This document shows positions 24,413-33,494 of a stretch of 64,000 nt of DNA, piece by piece. Position 1 is the first letter of the stretch. Every line of letters starts with the position of its first letter. Under the pieces are notes generated by a model. It had not been told where the DNA came from. It worked only from the letters and a program-made list of their open reading frames with translations, and made no database searches. The translations under genes and the position numbers were made by a program. The stretch comes from Hyphomicrobiales bacterium (lineage in GTDB: Bacteria > Pseudomonadota > Alphaproteobacteria > Rhizobiales > Beijerinckiaceae): contig JAIXYZ010000011.1 in NCBI GenBank assembly GCA_027489955.1, positions 310,001 to 374,000 of the forward strand. Direction: 5' to 3'.

Positions 24413-26176
24413 TCACCGCGTCCCCCATGCGCCAAGCCGGGCCATGGTGGGGAACGGGTGCTCGGGCGGATCGAAGCGCGGCGGCAGGCCCAGGAGCGGC
24501 GCGACCCGCTCGATGACCTTGCCGGTGGTGATGCCCGCGTTCCAGGCGGCGGTGGAATAGCCGCCGCTCTCGACATAGCCCTTGGGCTCGTCGTAGATGG
24601 CGAGGAACAGGTATCGCGGCTTGTCGGACGGCACGACGGCGGTGAACGTCGTGAAGTTCTTGTTCTTGGCGTAGCGGCCGTTGATGACCTTCTCGGCCGT
24701 GCCGGTCTTGCCGCCCACGAAATAGCCGGGGACGTCCGCCTTGCGGGCCGAGCCCTTCTCGCCGTTGATCCGCATCACGAAGCGCATGGCTTCCGACGTC
24801 TCCGGCTTGATGACCATGGGCGCGTTGGCCTTGGCTTCCGCCTCCGAGCGCTTCAGGAACGTCGGAGTGATGAGGTAGCCGCCATTGACCAGGGCGCCCA
24901 CCGCGGCGATGGCCTGGAGCGGCGCGACCGCGAGCCCGTGGCCGAAGGCGATCGTGGCCGTGTTGATCTCGCCCCAGCGCTGCGGGACGATCGGTGCGGC
25001 GCTCTCGGGCAGCTCGGTCGTCATGCGGTCGAGCTGCATCATCTTCTTCAGGAAGGCCTTGTGCCCTTCCACGCCCACCGCCAGGGCCATCTTGATCGAG
25101 CCCATGTTGGACGAGTGCAGGAACACTTCCGGCACGGTCAGCGTGCGGCCGGTGCCGTGATATTCCTTGATGACCTGGCGGCCGAACCGCATCATCCCGC
25201 CGGCGGTGGAATAGGTCGAATTGATGTTGGCCTTGCCGGAATCCAGCGCCATGGCGATCGTCAGCGCCTTGAAGGTCGAGCCCATCTCGTAGACGCCGAC
25301 ATTCATCCGGTTGATCCGGTCCTTGTCGTGGGCGTCCACCGGGTTGCTGGGATCGAAGTCCGGGAGCGAGACCAGGGCGATCATCTCGCCCGTGTTCACG
25401 TCCATGACCGCGCCCGCGGCGGCGATGGCCCGGTACTTCTCGATGCCCTTCAGCAGTTCGTCGCGCAGGGCGTGCTGGACCCGCAGGTCGATAGAGAGCT
25501 GCACCGGCTTCAGGTCGGTCGACGTCTGCGCGAAGCCGAGACCGACGAGGTCGCCCAGGCCCTGGCTGTCGATGTACTTCTCGATCCCGGCGATGCCGAC
25601 ATTGTCGATATTGGCAAAGCCCAGCACATGCGCGGCGGCGGGCCCGTTGGGATAGACGCGCTTGTTCTCCGGCACGAAGCCGACGCCGGGAATGCCCAGC
25701 CGGTGCACCTCGGCCTGCTGGCGCGGGGTGATCTCGCGCTTCACCCAGACGAAGCCGCGCTTGGTGCCGAGCTTGTTGCGCAGCTCGGTTGCGTCGAGGT
25801 CGGGCAGGACGGCGGTCAGCAGTTCCACTGCCTCGTCCTTGTCGATGATGTTGCGGGGCTCGGCGAAGACCGAGACCGAGCGCACGTCGGTGGCGAGCAC
25901 CTCGCCGTTGCGATCCAGGATGTCCGGCCGGATGCCCGTCGTTTCGGTGGAGACCGCGCGGCTCGTGTCGGAGCGCCCGTCGGCGCCCGCGCCCATCATG
26001 ACCAGCCGAACGGCGATGGCGGCGAACATGGCGGAGAAGGCCAGCGACATCAGCCCGATCCGCGCCAGGCTCTTGTCGGCGCGCAGCGAGAACAGCAGGC
26101 GCAGGCCGCCGGCCAGGCCGGGGCGCCGTGCTTCCGCGGGAGCGTTGTTGCGATCGTCGGGGGTGTCGGCGCTCAT
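24413..26176 (-). CDS. ftsI: Septal transpeptidase FtsI (PBP3)
   Basis: FtsI cross-links septal peptidoglycan and works with FtsW. The protein has 587 residues: a cytoplasmic tail, one membrane anchor near 38-60, a pedestal domain, and a transpeptidase domain. Active-site motifs are visible: S300-T-F-K303 (MGSTFKALT), S355-S-N357 (FLHSSNMGSIK) and the KTG motif in VGGKTGTAEKV near 494. An alternative ATG a few codons upstream was not supported. It follows ftsL by 40 bases. Confidence 0.97.
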   Translation of the reverse strand: MSADTPDDRNNAPAEARRPGLAGGLRLLFSLRADKSLARIGLMSLAFSAMFAAIAVRLVMMGAGADGRSDTSRAVSTETTGIRPDILDRNGEVLATDVRSVSVFAEPRNIIDKDEAVELLTAVLPDLDATELRNKLGTKRGFVWVKREITPRQQAEVHRLGIPGVGFVPENKRVYPNGPAAAHVLGFANIDNVGIAGIEKYIDSQGLGDLVGLGFAQTSTDLKPVQLSIDLRVQHALRDELLKGIEKYRAIAAAGAVMDVNTGEMIALVSLPDFDPSNPVDAHDKDRINRMNVGVYEMGSTFKALTIAMALDSGKANINSTYSTAGGMMRFGRQVIKEYHGTGRTLTVPEVFLHSSNMGSIKMALAVGVEGHKAFLKKMMQLDRMTTELPESAAPIVPQRWGEINTATIAFGHGLAVAPLQAIAAVGALVNGGYLITPTFLKRSEAEAKANAPMVIKPETSEAMRFVMRINGEKGSARKADVPGYFVGGKTGTAEKVINGRYAKNKNFTTFTAVVPSDKPRYLFLAIYDEPKGYVESGGYSTAAWNAGITTGKVIERVAPLLGLPPRFDPPEHPFPTMARLGAWGTR

Positions 26177-26216
26177 GCGTCAATCCCTCTGCATGCGGAC
26201 GGATCTTCGATACGGG

Positions 26217-26630
26217 TCATCGGGGCGTCTGCGCGCCGGCGCCGGGCCGGGCGACGCTCCTTGTGGTGCCGGTGGTCAGGGGCGCACGGGGAGTCTCGGT
26301 CGGCTGGCCGAGGCCCAGCGCCTCCAGCTTGCGGCCGATCTCGTCGGTCTTGGGCTGGCGGGCGGGCAGGTCCTGCACGCGCACGATCTGGCGCACGCTC
26401 AGCGTCTGCAGGTCGAGGTGGCGCTCCGCCAGGACCTGGAGCCGGTCGGGCCGGGCCAGCCGCTGCCATTCCGCCTTAAGAACGGCGATGGCGTCGCGCT
26501 CGCGCTTGGCGCGCGCCTTCAGCTTGGCCACCTGCTCCGCATAGAAGGTGGAATCATACTTGATCGAGTAGGCATAGACCGCCGAAGAGACGAGCGCGGC
26601 GACCGCCAGAACGTGCAGGTATCGCAGCAT
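26217..26630 (-). CDS. ftsL: Cell division protein FtsL
   Basis: FtsL is a small bitopic protein that, with FtsB and FtsQ, activates FtsW-FtsI. The 137-residue protein has one membrane segment at about 5-22 (YLHVLAVAALVSSAVYAYS) and then a heptad-like coiled coil (FYAEQVAKLKARAKRERDAIA). The tail is Pro/Thr-rich. Assignment rests on topology and position between rsmH and ftsI rather than on strong motifs, as is usual for FtsL. The ATG shares one base with the rsmH stop (TGATG), with GGAGG ahead of it inside rsmH. Confidence 0.88.
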   Translation of the reverse strand: MLRYLHVLAVAALVSSAVYAYSIKYDSTFYAEQVAKLKARAKRERDAIAVLKAEWQRLARPDRLQVLAERHLDLQTLSVRQIVRVQDLPARQPKTDEIGRKLEALGLGQPTETPRAPLTTGTTRSVARPGAGAQTPR

Positions 26631-27640
26631 CAGCGCCTCCCCTTCGCGCCGTCCGGCAGGGCGGGCATGGCCATGATCTCGGCGTCGGGCTCCCGCGCCG
26701 GAACGTCGGTGCGCTCCGCGACGCGCAGCTTGGCGGAGCGCGCCCGCGGATTGGCGCGCGTCTCGGCTTCGCCCGCCGCGAGGGGCTGGCGCCCCACCAG
26801 CGTGAAGGTCGGCAGGTCGCGGGCGGTGGCCGGGGCGTGGCGCGAGCCGGAGGGGGCACGGCCGGACCGGCGCGAAAGGAATGCCTTCACGATGCGGTCT
26901 TCCAGCGAGTGGAAGGTGACGATGGCCAGCCGGCCGCCGGGCTTCAGTGCGCGCTCCGCCGCGTGCAGCGCCCGGGCCAGTTCGCCCAGTTCGTCGTTCA
27001 CCGCGATGCGAATGGCCTGGAAGGTGCGCGTGGCCGGGTGGATGCCGCCCGGCTCGGCCCGTACGACGGACGCCACGATCTCGGCGAGGCGCCGCGTCGT
27101 CGCGATCGGCTCGAGCGACCGCGCCTTGACGATGGCCCGGGCCACCTGCCGGGCCCGCCTCTCCTCGCCGTAATGGAAGATGATGTCGGCCAGTTCCTCC
27201 TCGGATGCCTCCGCCACCAGATCGGCGGCGCTGGCTCCGGCCTGGCCCATGCGCATGTCCAGCGGCCCGTCGGCGCGGAAGGAGAAGCCGCGGCCGGCCT
27301 CGTCCAGCTGCATGGAGGAGACGCCGATATCCAGCGTCACGCCGTCCAGGGCCGCAAACCCCGCCTCGGCGGCGATGGCGTCGAGGCGGGAGAATTCCCC
27401 TGCGCACAAAGTCAGCCGGCCGCCGAAGGCCTCGCCGAGCGCGCGTCCGGCGGCGAGCGCGGAGGGATCGCGGTCGATCGCGACCACGCGCACGTCCCCG
27501 GCCGCCTCCAGGATGGCGCGGCTGTAGCCGCCGGCGCCGAAGGTCCCGTCCAGATAGACCCCGCCCGCCTTGACCGCGAGCGCGTCCAGCACCTCGGCGA
27601 GCAGGACCGGGACATGGCGCGGCGGCGCGGCGGCGCTCAT
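26630..27640 (-). CDS. rsmH: 16S rRNA (cytosine(1402)-N4)-methyltransferase RsmH
   Basis: RsmH (MraW) methylates N4 of C1402 in the ribosomal P site using S-adenosylmethionine. The 336-residue protein starts [14 protein letters not shown] and has the SAM-binding loop [44 protein letters not shown] and the end segment [21 protein letters not shown] chose the ATG at 27640; a frame reaching 27922 adds residues with no family likeness. This is the first gene of the dcw cluster here. No mraZ precedes it. Confidence 0.95.
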   Translation of the reverse strand: MSAAAPPRHVPVLLAEVLDALAVKAGGVYLDGTFGAGGYSRAILEAAGDVRVVAIDRDPSALAAGRALGEAFGGRLTLCAGEFSRLDAIAAEAGFAALDGVTLDIGVSSMQLDEAGRGFSFRADGPLDMRMGQAGASAADLVAEASEEELADIIFHYGEERRARQVARAIVKARSLEPIATTRRLAEIVASVVRAEPGGIHPATRTFQAIRIAVNDELGELARALHAAERALKPGGRLAIVTFHSLEDRIVKAFLSRRSGRAPSGSRHAPATARDLPTFTLVGRQPLAAGEAETRANPRARSAKLRVAERTDVPAREPDAEIMAMPALPDGAKGRR

Positions 27641-27956
27641 GCGCTGTCCCCGGTGCGGCGGCAGGCGACGGCGCGCCGCAACGCCCGCGCGGGGCGGGCG
27701 GGCCGGAGCCTGAAGGCCGGGAAGGAGCATCGCGGGTCCATGCGCATCGCAAGAAGGGTTCGACCCGCCGGGAGGTCCCGCCGGATGTCGCAAACCGCAT
27801 TCAGACCCTCTCAAGGTTAATGTTCGGTAAGAACCTGCGCGGCTTTCGCTCGCGCCATCGTGCGCCGGCCAATTGCCGCAAGTCGCGCCCCGCGCCTTGC
27901 ATTGGCCGCACGCATCGGCCACTCATGCGCCAACATTACCTTTCGGGACCTGATCC
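27641..27956. other. Divergent rsmH / ppiC intergenic region
   Basis: These 316 bases separate rsmH (minus) from ppiC (plus) and hold no gene I can support. Alphaproteobacterial dcw clusters often start with mraZ here; it is absent. On the minus strand, 27830-27815 reads TTACCGAACATTAACC, a CtrA-like arrangement (TTAC-N6-TTAAC) about 175 bases before rsmH. That reading is weak and is scored as an inference elsewhere. Confidence 0.5.
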
Positions 27957-28817
27957 ATGACGCCGACCCGCCGCCTGCCCCTGACCCTCGCGCTCGCCAC
28001 GGTGGCCGCGCTCGCCATCGCCGCCCCGGTCTCCGCGCAGGAGGACAAGGTGCTCGCCCGCGTCAACGGGCAGCCGATCACGCAGAAGGACCTGGATGTC
28101 GCCGCCGAGGACCTCGGCGAGCGCCTGCCCGCCATGCCCGACGCGCAGAAGCGCGACTACCTGCTGACCTTCGTCATCGACCTGAAGCTCGGCGCCCAGG
28201 CAGCCGAGGCCGCCAAGCTGACCGAGAGCCCGGATTTCGCCCGCCGCCTCGCCTATTTCCGCGAGAAGGTATTGCTCGACGACTATCTCGGCCGCGAGGT
28301 TAAGAAGGCCGTGACGGCCGAGGCCGCCCGCAAGGTCTATGACGACACCGTCAAGGACCTGAAGCCCGAGCAGGAGGTGCGCGCCCGCCACATCCTCGTC
28401 GAGGGCGAGGAGGAGGCCAAGAAGGTCGCCGCCCGCGTCAAGGGCGGCGAGGACTTCGCCAAGGTCGCCGCCGAAATCTCCAAGGATCCCGGCTCCGGCA
28501 AGGAGGGCGGCGACCTCGGCTACTTCACCAAGGACCGGATGGTGCCCGAATTCGCCGAGGCGGCCTTCGCGCTCGAGCCCGGCAAGATCTCCGATCCGGT
28601 GAAGAGCCAGTTCGGCTGGCACGTCATCAAGGTCGAGGACAAGCGCGCCAAGCCGCTGCCGGCCTTCGACGAGGTCAAGGCCCAGATCGACCAGTATCTG
28701 GAGCGCAAGGCCCAGCAGGACCTGATCCTCGCCCTGCGGGAGAAGGGCAAGATCGAGCGCCTCGACCAGCCGGCCCAGGCGCCCGCCGGCGGCGCGACGC
28801 TCGCGCCCAAGCCATAA
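27957..28817 (+). CDS. Periplasmic PpiC-type peptidyl-prolyl isomerase
   Basis: This is a parvulin-class foldase that isomerises proline bonds in exported proteins. The 286-residue protein has a signal peptide (TRRLPLTLALATVAALAIAA, cut near VSAQ-E at about 27) and an N-terminal helical chaperone region. The parvulin domain spans about 140-235 and contains VRARHILVEGEEEAKKVAARV, FAKVAAEISKDPGSGKEGGDLG and FGWHVIKVED. Acidic and lysine-rich codons dominate. PrsA/SurA-like roles are possible; the exact client is unknown. It converges on mutT across a repeat-rich gap. Confidence 0.92.
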   Translation: MTPTRRLPLTLALATVAALAIAAPVSAQEDKVLARVNGQPITQKDLDVAAEDLGERLPAMPDAQKRDYLLTFVIDLKLGAQAAEAAKLTESPDFARRLAYFREKVLLDDYLGREVKKAVTAEAARKVYDDTVKDLKPEQEVRARHILVEGEEEAKKVAARVKGGEDFAKVAAEISKDPGSGKEGGDLGYFTKDRMVPEFAEAAFALEPGKISDPVKSQFGWHVIKVEDKRAKPLPAFDEVKAQIDQYLERKAQQDLILALREKGKIERLDQPAQAPAGGATLAPKP

Positions 28818-29291
28818 GGCTTTTTGGCTGAAGACCTACTCGCCCGGCCACCCTCTTCTCGCAGGCAGGAGGGTGGGTGCGCGTGACGCATTGTCCTTCA
28901 GTCACGCATAATGGCAGCCGCAGCCCGATCCCTCCCCGCAAGGGGAGGGTGGCGCGAAGCGCCGGGTGGGTTCTTCACGTTCAACAAGAGACCCACCCGT
29001 CCGGCGCTGCCGCGCCGGCCACCCTCCCTTGCAGGGAGGGATCAGCGCGCGCATGTCACTCCAGGCCGGAGCCGCATCAGCGAAGAAGGGGATGCGGTCC
29101 GACGCCAGCCTTCGCGCTCCGCGCCCGGCCTTCTGCTGGATCCCCTTCCCTCGCTTCGCTCGCCGGGGATGACACAAGCGGTATCGCCGTCATTGCGAGC
29201 GCAGCGAAGCAATCCAGAGCATCATCCGCCCGCGGGAATGCGTCTGCGCAGCCGCGCCCAACGGCAGCGCGGACAGGAAAGGCCGACGCTA
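28818..29291. repeat. ppiC-mutT gap: long hairpin and dispersed repeats
   Basis: This 474-base convergent gap has no gene. It holds a very long inverted repeat at 28927-29043. The left arm starts GATCCCTCCCCGC and ends GCCGGGTGGG; the right arm starts ACCCACCCG and ends GCAGGGAGGGATC. They are separated by about 20 bases. A half-related unit lies at 28850-28881. A GGATCC-type arm sits at 29136-29174, and a CGTCATTGCGAGCGCAGCG-type unit at 29188-29220. The gap could stop transcripts from both sides. Confidence 0.75.
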
Positions 29292-29690
29292 CTACACCAG
29301 CGCGGTGAGGTGCGGGATCAGCGGCTCGTCGGCGGGCGGCATGGGATAGTCGCGCAGCCGGTTGGGATGGACCCATTTCAGCGCTTGGGCGTCCAATGGG
29401 CGGGGCGTGCCTTCCCACCGGCGGCACACATAGAGCGGCATCAGCAGGTGGAACGTCTCATAGGCGTGGCTGGCGAATGTCAGCGGCGCCAGGCACGCCT
29501 CCTTGACGGTGATGCCCAGCTCCTCCGCCAGTTCCCGGATCAGCGTTTCCTCGGGCCGCTCGCCCGGCTCCACCTTGCCGCCGGGAAACTCCCAGAGGCC
29601 GGCGAGCTGCTTGCCCTCCGGCCGCTGGGCGATGAGCACGCGCCCGTCGGCGTCGATGAGCGCCACGGCGACGACGAGGAGCAGCTTCAT
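29292..29690 (-). CDS. mutT: MutT-type Nudix hydrolase (8-oxo-dGTP diphosphatase)
   Basis: MutT hydrolyses 8-oxo-dGTP and so prevents A:T to C:G mutations. The 132-residue protein is the size of E. coli MutT (129). The complete Nudix box runs from 37 to 59 (G-G-x5-E-x7-RELAEELG). WEFPGGKVEPGE precedes it as in MutT proper. The ATG directly follows the stop of the SIMPL-domain gene (TAG then ATG). The Nudix family is broad, but the length and box context favour MutT. Confidence 0.9.
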   Translation of the reverse strand: MKLLLVVAVALIDADGRVLIAQRPEGKQLAGLWEFPGGKVEPGERPEETLIRELAEELGITVKEACLAPLTFASHAYETFHLLMPLYVCRRWEGTPRPLDAQALKWVHPNRLRDYPMPPADEPLIPHLTALV

Positions 29691-30449
29691 CTATTCGAGC
29701 GTCCAGGTGACGGAGACCGACTGGGAGAAGCTCACGCTGCCGCCGGAGACCGGCACGTCGGCCCGGGGCGCTGCGGCCATACGCATCTCCGCCTGCACCT
29801 GCATCGGCCGGCCCTGGCCGCGCGGCGGGTCGGCGATGCTGCGGACCGGACCGAGCTTCGCGCCGGCGGCTTCCGCCAGCATCTCCGCGCGGCGGCGGGC
29901 ATCGGCGACGGCCGCCTTGCGCAGGTCGTCCTGCAGGCGGGCGGGGTCGGCGACGCCGAAGGTGAGGCCGGACACGCGGTTGGCGCCCTCGTCCACCGTG
30001 TCGCGCAGGATCGCCCCCAGCTTGGGCAGGTCGCGCACGCGCAGGACGACGACGTTGCTCACCGTGTAGCCGTCCGGCTGCTGCTCGAAATTGCCCTGCG
30101 CCGTGCGCACGTTCTTGTACGCCTGGCTGAGATTGATCGAGCCGGTGCGGATGTCGCGGTCGCCGAGGCCGGCCTTGCGGGCGGCGGCGATGACCTTGGC
30201 CGCGGAGGCCGAATTGGCGTCGATGGCCGCCGCGGGCGTCGCGCCCTTCGTGCTCACGCCCACGGAGACGTGGGCCTGGTCGGGCTCCACCTCGATCTCG
30301 GCGTAGCCCTCCACGGAGATGACGCGCGGCCCGGCGGGCGGACCGGCGGGCGGCGCGGGCTGGGCGCTGGCGGCGGCGCTGGCGACGATGGCGGCGGCGG
30401 CGAGGCCGGCGCGGAGGGTGGCAAGCGAAGTGGCGGCGGCTCGGCTCAT
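29691..30449 (-). CDS. SIMPL-domain (DUF541) periplasmic protein
   Basis: The 252-residue protein has a signal peptide (about 1-29, ending SAAASAQP) and a SIMPL/DUF541 domain, with the family start [22 protein letters not shown], then [42 protein letters not shown], and the end segment [14 protein letters not shown]. coli YggE of this family is linked to lower oxidative stress, but the molecular function is unknown. Its ATG overlaps the argJ stop (ATGA), and mutT follows at once, so it lies inside an operon. Confidence 0.88.
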   Translation of the reverse strand: MSRAAATSLATLRAGLAAAAIVASAAASAQPAPPAGPPAGPRVISVEGYAEIEVEPDQAHVSVGVSTKGATPAAAIDANSASAAKVIAAARKAGLGDRDIRTGSINLSQAYKNVRTAQGNFEQQPDGYTVSNVVVLRVRDLPKLGAILRDTVDEGANRVSGLTFGVADPARLQDDLRKAAVADARRRAEMLAEAAGAKLGPVRSIADPPRGQGRPMQVQAEMRMAAAPRADVPVSGGSVSFSQSVSVTWTLE

Positions 30450-31684
30450 GAACGGTAATCCCCGTTGATCTCGACGTAAGCCTTCGTGAGGTCGCATGTC
30501 CACATCGTGGCCGAACCGCGACCGAGCCCAAGCGAGACGGTGATCTTGATGTGGTCCCGCTTCATGTAGGCGGAGGTCGCCTCCTCGCTGTAGGCCGGGT
30601 CCCGCTCGCCATCGACCGCGACGCGGATATCGCCGAAGGAGATGGCGAGGCGGTCGCGCTCGGCCGGTTCGCCGGCCTTGCCCACCGCCATGACGATCCG
30701 CCCCCAATTGGCGTCCTCGCCCGCCACCGCCGTCTTCACCAGCGGGGAATTGGCGATCGACTTGGCGATGCGCCGGGCCGACTTCGCGCTCTTGGCCCCT
30801 TCCACCCGCACCTCGACGAACTTGCGCGCGCCCTCCCCGTCCTTCGCCACCTGCTGGGCGAGGTCGGTAAGCACCCGGTTCAGCACCCGCTTGAAGGCAG
30901 ACAGGCGCGGATCCTTCACGTCCGTAATGGGCTTGCACTTGGCCTGCCCCGTCGCGAAGGCCAGCAGCGTGTCGGAGGTGGACGTGTCGCCGTCCACGGT
31001 CACGCAGTTGAACGACCGGTCCGTGCCCGTCTTCAAAAGCGCCTGCAGCACCGGCGCGGCGATCGGCGCGTCGGTGAAGACGAAGGAGAGCATCGTGGCC
31101 ATGTCCGGGGCGATCATGCCGGCCCCCTTGGCGATGCCGCCGATCGTCACCGTCACGCCGTCGATCAGGGCGGTGCCCGTCGCGACCTTCGGGAACGTGT
31201 CGGTGGTCATGATGGCGCGGGCGGCCTCGATCCACGGCCCCGTCGCGGCGCGCTTGGCGCAGTCGGCGAGCACGCCTTCGAACTTGCGCGCGTCCAGCGG
31301 CTCGCCGATCACGCCGGTGGAGGCGATGAAGATTTCGGACGGCTTGCACCCCGCCGCCTTGGCGGCGATGCGGCCCGTCAGGTCGACCGCCTCCTGGCCC
31401 TTCCGGCCGGTGAAGGCGTTGGCATTGCCCGAATTGACCACGAGCGCCCGCGCCCGGCCGCCCGGAAGCTGCTGGCGGCACCAGTCGACCGCCGCGGACG
31501 GACAGCGGGAGGTGGTGAACACGCCACCGACCGTGGTCCCTTCCGCCAGCAGCACCAGGAGGACGTCGGTGCGGCCCTTGTACCGGATGCCGGCCTCCGC
31601 GGTGGCGAAGGTGACGCCCGCAATGGCGGGCATCGCCGGGGTCTTCTTCGGCGCGAGCGGGGAGACGGGAGCGTCGTGGGCCAT
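30446..31684 (-). CDS. argJ: Bifunctional ornithine acetyltransferase / N-acetylglutamate synthase ArgJ
   Basis: ArgJ recycles the acetyl group from acetylornithine to glutamate in arginine synthesis. The protein has 412 residues from the ATG at 31684. Longer reading from a TTG at 31741 adds a stretch with no family likeness. The precursor cleaves itself at the conserved motif DMATML, whose threonine becomes the N-terminal nucleophile. Other blocks are [56 protein letters not shown] and the usual end [11 protein letters not shown]. Confidence 0.95.
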   Translation of the reverse strand: MAHDAPVSPLAPKKTPAMPAIAGVTFATAEAGIRYKGRTDVLLVLLAEGTTVGGVFTTSRCPSAAVDWCRQQLPGGRARALVVNSGNANAFTGRKGQEAVDLTGRIAAKAAGCKPSEIFIASTGVIGEPLDARKFEGVLADCAKRAATGPWIEAARAIMTTDTFPKVATGTALIDGVTVTIGGIAKGAGMIAPDMATMLSFVFTDAPIAAPVLQALLKTGTDRSFNCVTVDGDTSTSDTLLAFATGQAKCKPITDVKDPRLSAFKRVLNRVLTDLAQQVAKDGEGARKFVEVRVEGAKSAKSARRIAKSIANSPLVKTAVAGEDANWGRIVMAVGKAGEPAERDRLAISFGDIRVAVDGERDPAYSEEATSAYMKRDHIKITVSLGLGRGSATMWTCDLTKAYVEINGDYRS

Positions 31685-31747
31685 GGGCTGGATCCGGACT
31701 TGAGGGGGCTTCTGCTTGGCCGGGAGGCGGATCGAGGTCAAGGGCGC

Positions 31748-32203
31748 TCAAGGGCTGGCCGCGATCGATTCCATCGCCGCCCGGGCCGCCGCCGGGATCG
31801 GCGCGGGACGCCCCGTTTCCCGGTCGACATAGACGTGGACGAACCGCCCCTGCGCGATGGCGGCCCCGGCGCCGGGGCGGAACACGCCGATCCGGTATTC
31901 CACCGACGCGGTGCCCAGCCTGGCGACGGCCAGGCCCGTCTCCAGCGGCTCGGGGAAGGAAGCGGGGGCGAAATAGGTGCAGCCCGTCTCCGCCACGAGC
32001 CCGACAACCGGGCTGTCGGCGATGGCGAGCACGCCCCGCTCCACCAGCCACGCATTCACCGCGCTGTCGAAATACGCGTAGTAGACGACGTTGTTGAGGT
32101 GACCGTAGGCGTCGTTGTCGCCCCAGCGCGTCTGGACGGGGCGGAAGACGCGGAAGGCGTCCCGGCCGAGCGGGGCCGCGCGGGCGGCGGGCGGCGCGCT
32201 CAC
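31748..32203 (-). CDS. Acyl-CoA thioesterase, 4HBT hotdog family
   Basis: The 151-residue protein has the 4HBT hotdog pattern TRWGDNDAYGHLNNVVYYAYFD, with the catalytic aspartate in the GDND-YGHLNN segment, then ETGCTYFAPASFPEPLETGL. These enzymes hydrolyse acyl-CoA thioesters; the substrate is unknown. The start is a GTG at 32203 that overlaps the alcohol dehydrogenase stop by four bases (GTGA). The longer frame to 33613 runs antiphase through the dehydrogenase gene and was not used. It ends 63 bases before argJ. Confidence 0.87.
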   Translation of the reverse strand: MSAPPAARAAPLGRDAFRVFRPVQTRWGDNDAYGHLNNVVYYAYFDSAVNAWLVERGVLAIADSPVVGLVAETGCTYFAPASFPEPLETGLAVARLGTASVEYRIGVFRPGAGAAIAQGRFVHVYVDRETGRPAPIPAAARAAMESIAASP

Positions 32204-33357
32204 AGGGCGGCCGCGTAGATGGCGCGGGCGTCGGCCAGCGTGACGGGGCGGGGATTGTTCACCAGGAGGCGCGTCTGCTTCATCGCGTCCTGCGCCAAGA
32301 GGTCGAGATCGCCCTCCCCGACGCCGACCTCCGAAAGCCGGGTCGGTACGCCCAGTTCCCCGGTGAGATGGGCGAGCGCGTCGATGAAGGCGCCGGCGCG
32401 GCGGGAGGCCGGCATGTCGCCCACGAATGGGAACGCGCAGGGGCCGATCTCGGCATAGGCCGCCTCGGCGGCCGGAAGGTTGAAGCGCATCACGTGCGGC
32501 AGGACGAGGGCGTTGGTGACCCCGTGCGGCAGCTTGAAATGCGAGCCGAGCGGATAGGCGAGCGCATGGACGGCGCCGACCGGCGAGTTCGCGAAGGCCG
32601 CGCCGGCCAGCATGGAGCCTTTCAGCATGTTCGCCCGCGCCTCCGGGTGACTGCCCTCGCGGACCACCGAGCGGATCGAATCGCCCAGGAGCCGCAGCGC
32701 CTCCCGGGCGAAGAGCCGCGAGATGAAGTTGTTGTTCGGATTGATGCAGGAATAGGCCTCGATGGCGTGGACCATCGCATCGATGCCAGTGGCGGCCGTC
32801 ACCGCATGCGGCAGCTTGTAGGTGAGCTGGGGATCGAGGAGGGCGAGATCCGGCAGGAGGAGCGACGAGGACACGCCCTTCTTCTCCGTCGCCGACGTGG
32901 TCACGACGGCGACGGGCGTCACCTCCGAGCCGGTTCCCGCCGTCGTCGGCACCAGGACGAGCGGCAGGCGCGGGCCGATGGCCTTGTCGACGCCGTAGAT
33001 CTCCGCCAGCGCCTCCCCGCCCCCGAGCATGAGCGCGACGAGCTTGGCGACGTCGAGCGAGGACCCGCCGCCCAGGCCCACGATGCCGGTCACGCCGAAG
33101 GCTTCCGCGCGGGCGACCGCCTCCAGAACGACCGATTCGGGCGGATCGGCGACGACCTCCGCGAAGATGTCCGCCTCGATCCCGGTCTCCACCAGCGACG
33201 CATGGACCGGATCGACAAGGTGGGCCGACACGATTCCGGGATCGGTGACGATGAGGACGCGCGGGCCCAAAAGGCCCTTCGCCAGGCGGCCGATCTCCCG
33301 CGCGCGGCCTTCGCCGAACACGATCGACCTTGCGGCGTTGAAGGTGAAGGGCGTCAT
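32200..33357 (-). CDS. Iron-containing alcohol dehydrogenase
   Basis: This is a group III, Fe-dependent NAD(P) dehydrogenase. The 385-residue protein has the nucleotide-binding GGGSSLD at 96-102 and PTTAGTGSEVTPVAV near 137. The four metal ligands are all present: Asp193, His197 (GIDAMVHAIEAYS), His264 (GAVHALAYPLG) and His278 (FKLPHGVTNAL). Substrate cannot be told; the family acts on small alcohols, lactaldehyde and glycerol-like compounds. GGGAGGATGCC in front of the ATG gives a good ribosome site. It leads the adh-thioesterase-argJ-SIMPL-mutT string. Confidence 0.92.
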   Translation of the reverse strand: MTPFTFNAARSIVFGEGRAREIGRLAKGLLGPRVLIVTDPGIVSAHLVDPVHASLVETGIEADIFAEVVADPPESVVLEAVARAEAFGVTGIVGLGGGSSLDVAKLVALMLGGGEALAEIYGVDKAIGPRLPLVLVPTTAGTGSEVTPVAVVTTSATEKKGVSSSLLLPDLALLDPQLTYKLPHAVTAATGIDAMVHAIEAYSCINPNNNFISRLFAREALRLLGDSIRSVVREGSHPEARANMLKGSMLAGAAFANSPVGAVHALAYPLGSHFKLPHGVTNALVLPHVMRFNLPAAEAAYAEIGPCAFPFVGDMPASRRAGAFIDALAHLTGELGVPTRLSEVGVGEGDLDLLAQDAMKQTRLLVNNPRPVTLADARAIYAAAL

Positions 33358-33494
33358 GGCATCCTCCCGCTTTCGGGCAGGATGGCGGGAGGTTCCGTTG
33401 AGGGCAAGGCGGGGTTGTCCTTGGACGTAGCGCGGGGGAAAGTGGTGACGTAGGGTGCGCCGCGCCGGGGGCGGCCAGAGACGTTCGAGGTTCC

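Noticed and set aside
27750-27790. tRNA-like T-arm (AGGGTTCGACCCGCC) before rsmH
   Set aside because: No acceptor, D or anticodon stems fit around it, so it is a chance match.
27641-27922. N-terminal extension of rsmH to 27922
   Set aside because: The added sequence has no family likeness and the conserved RsmH start is at 27640.
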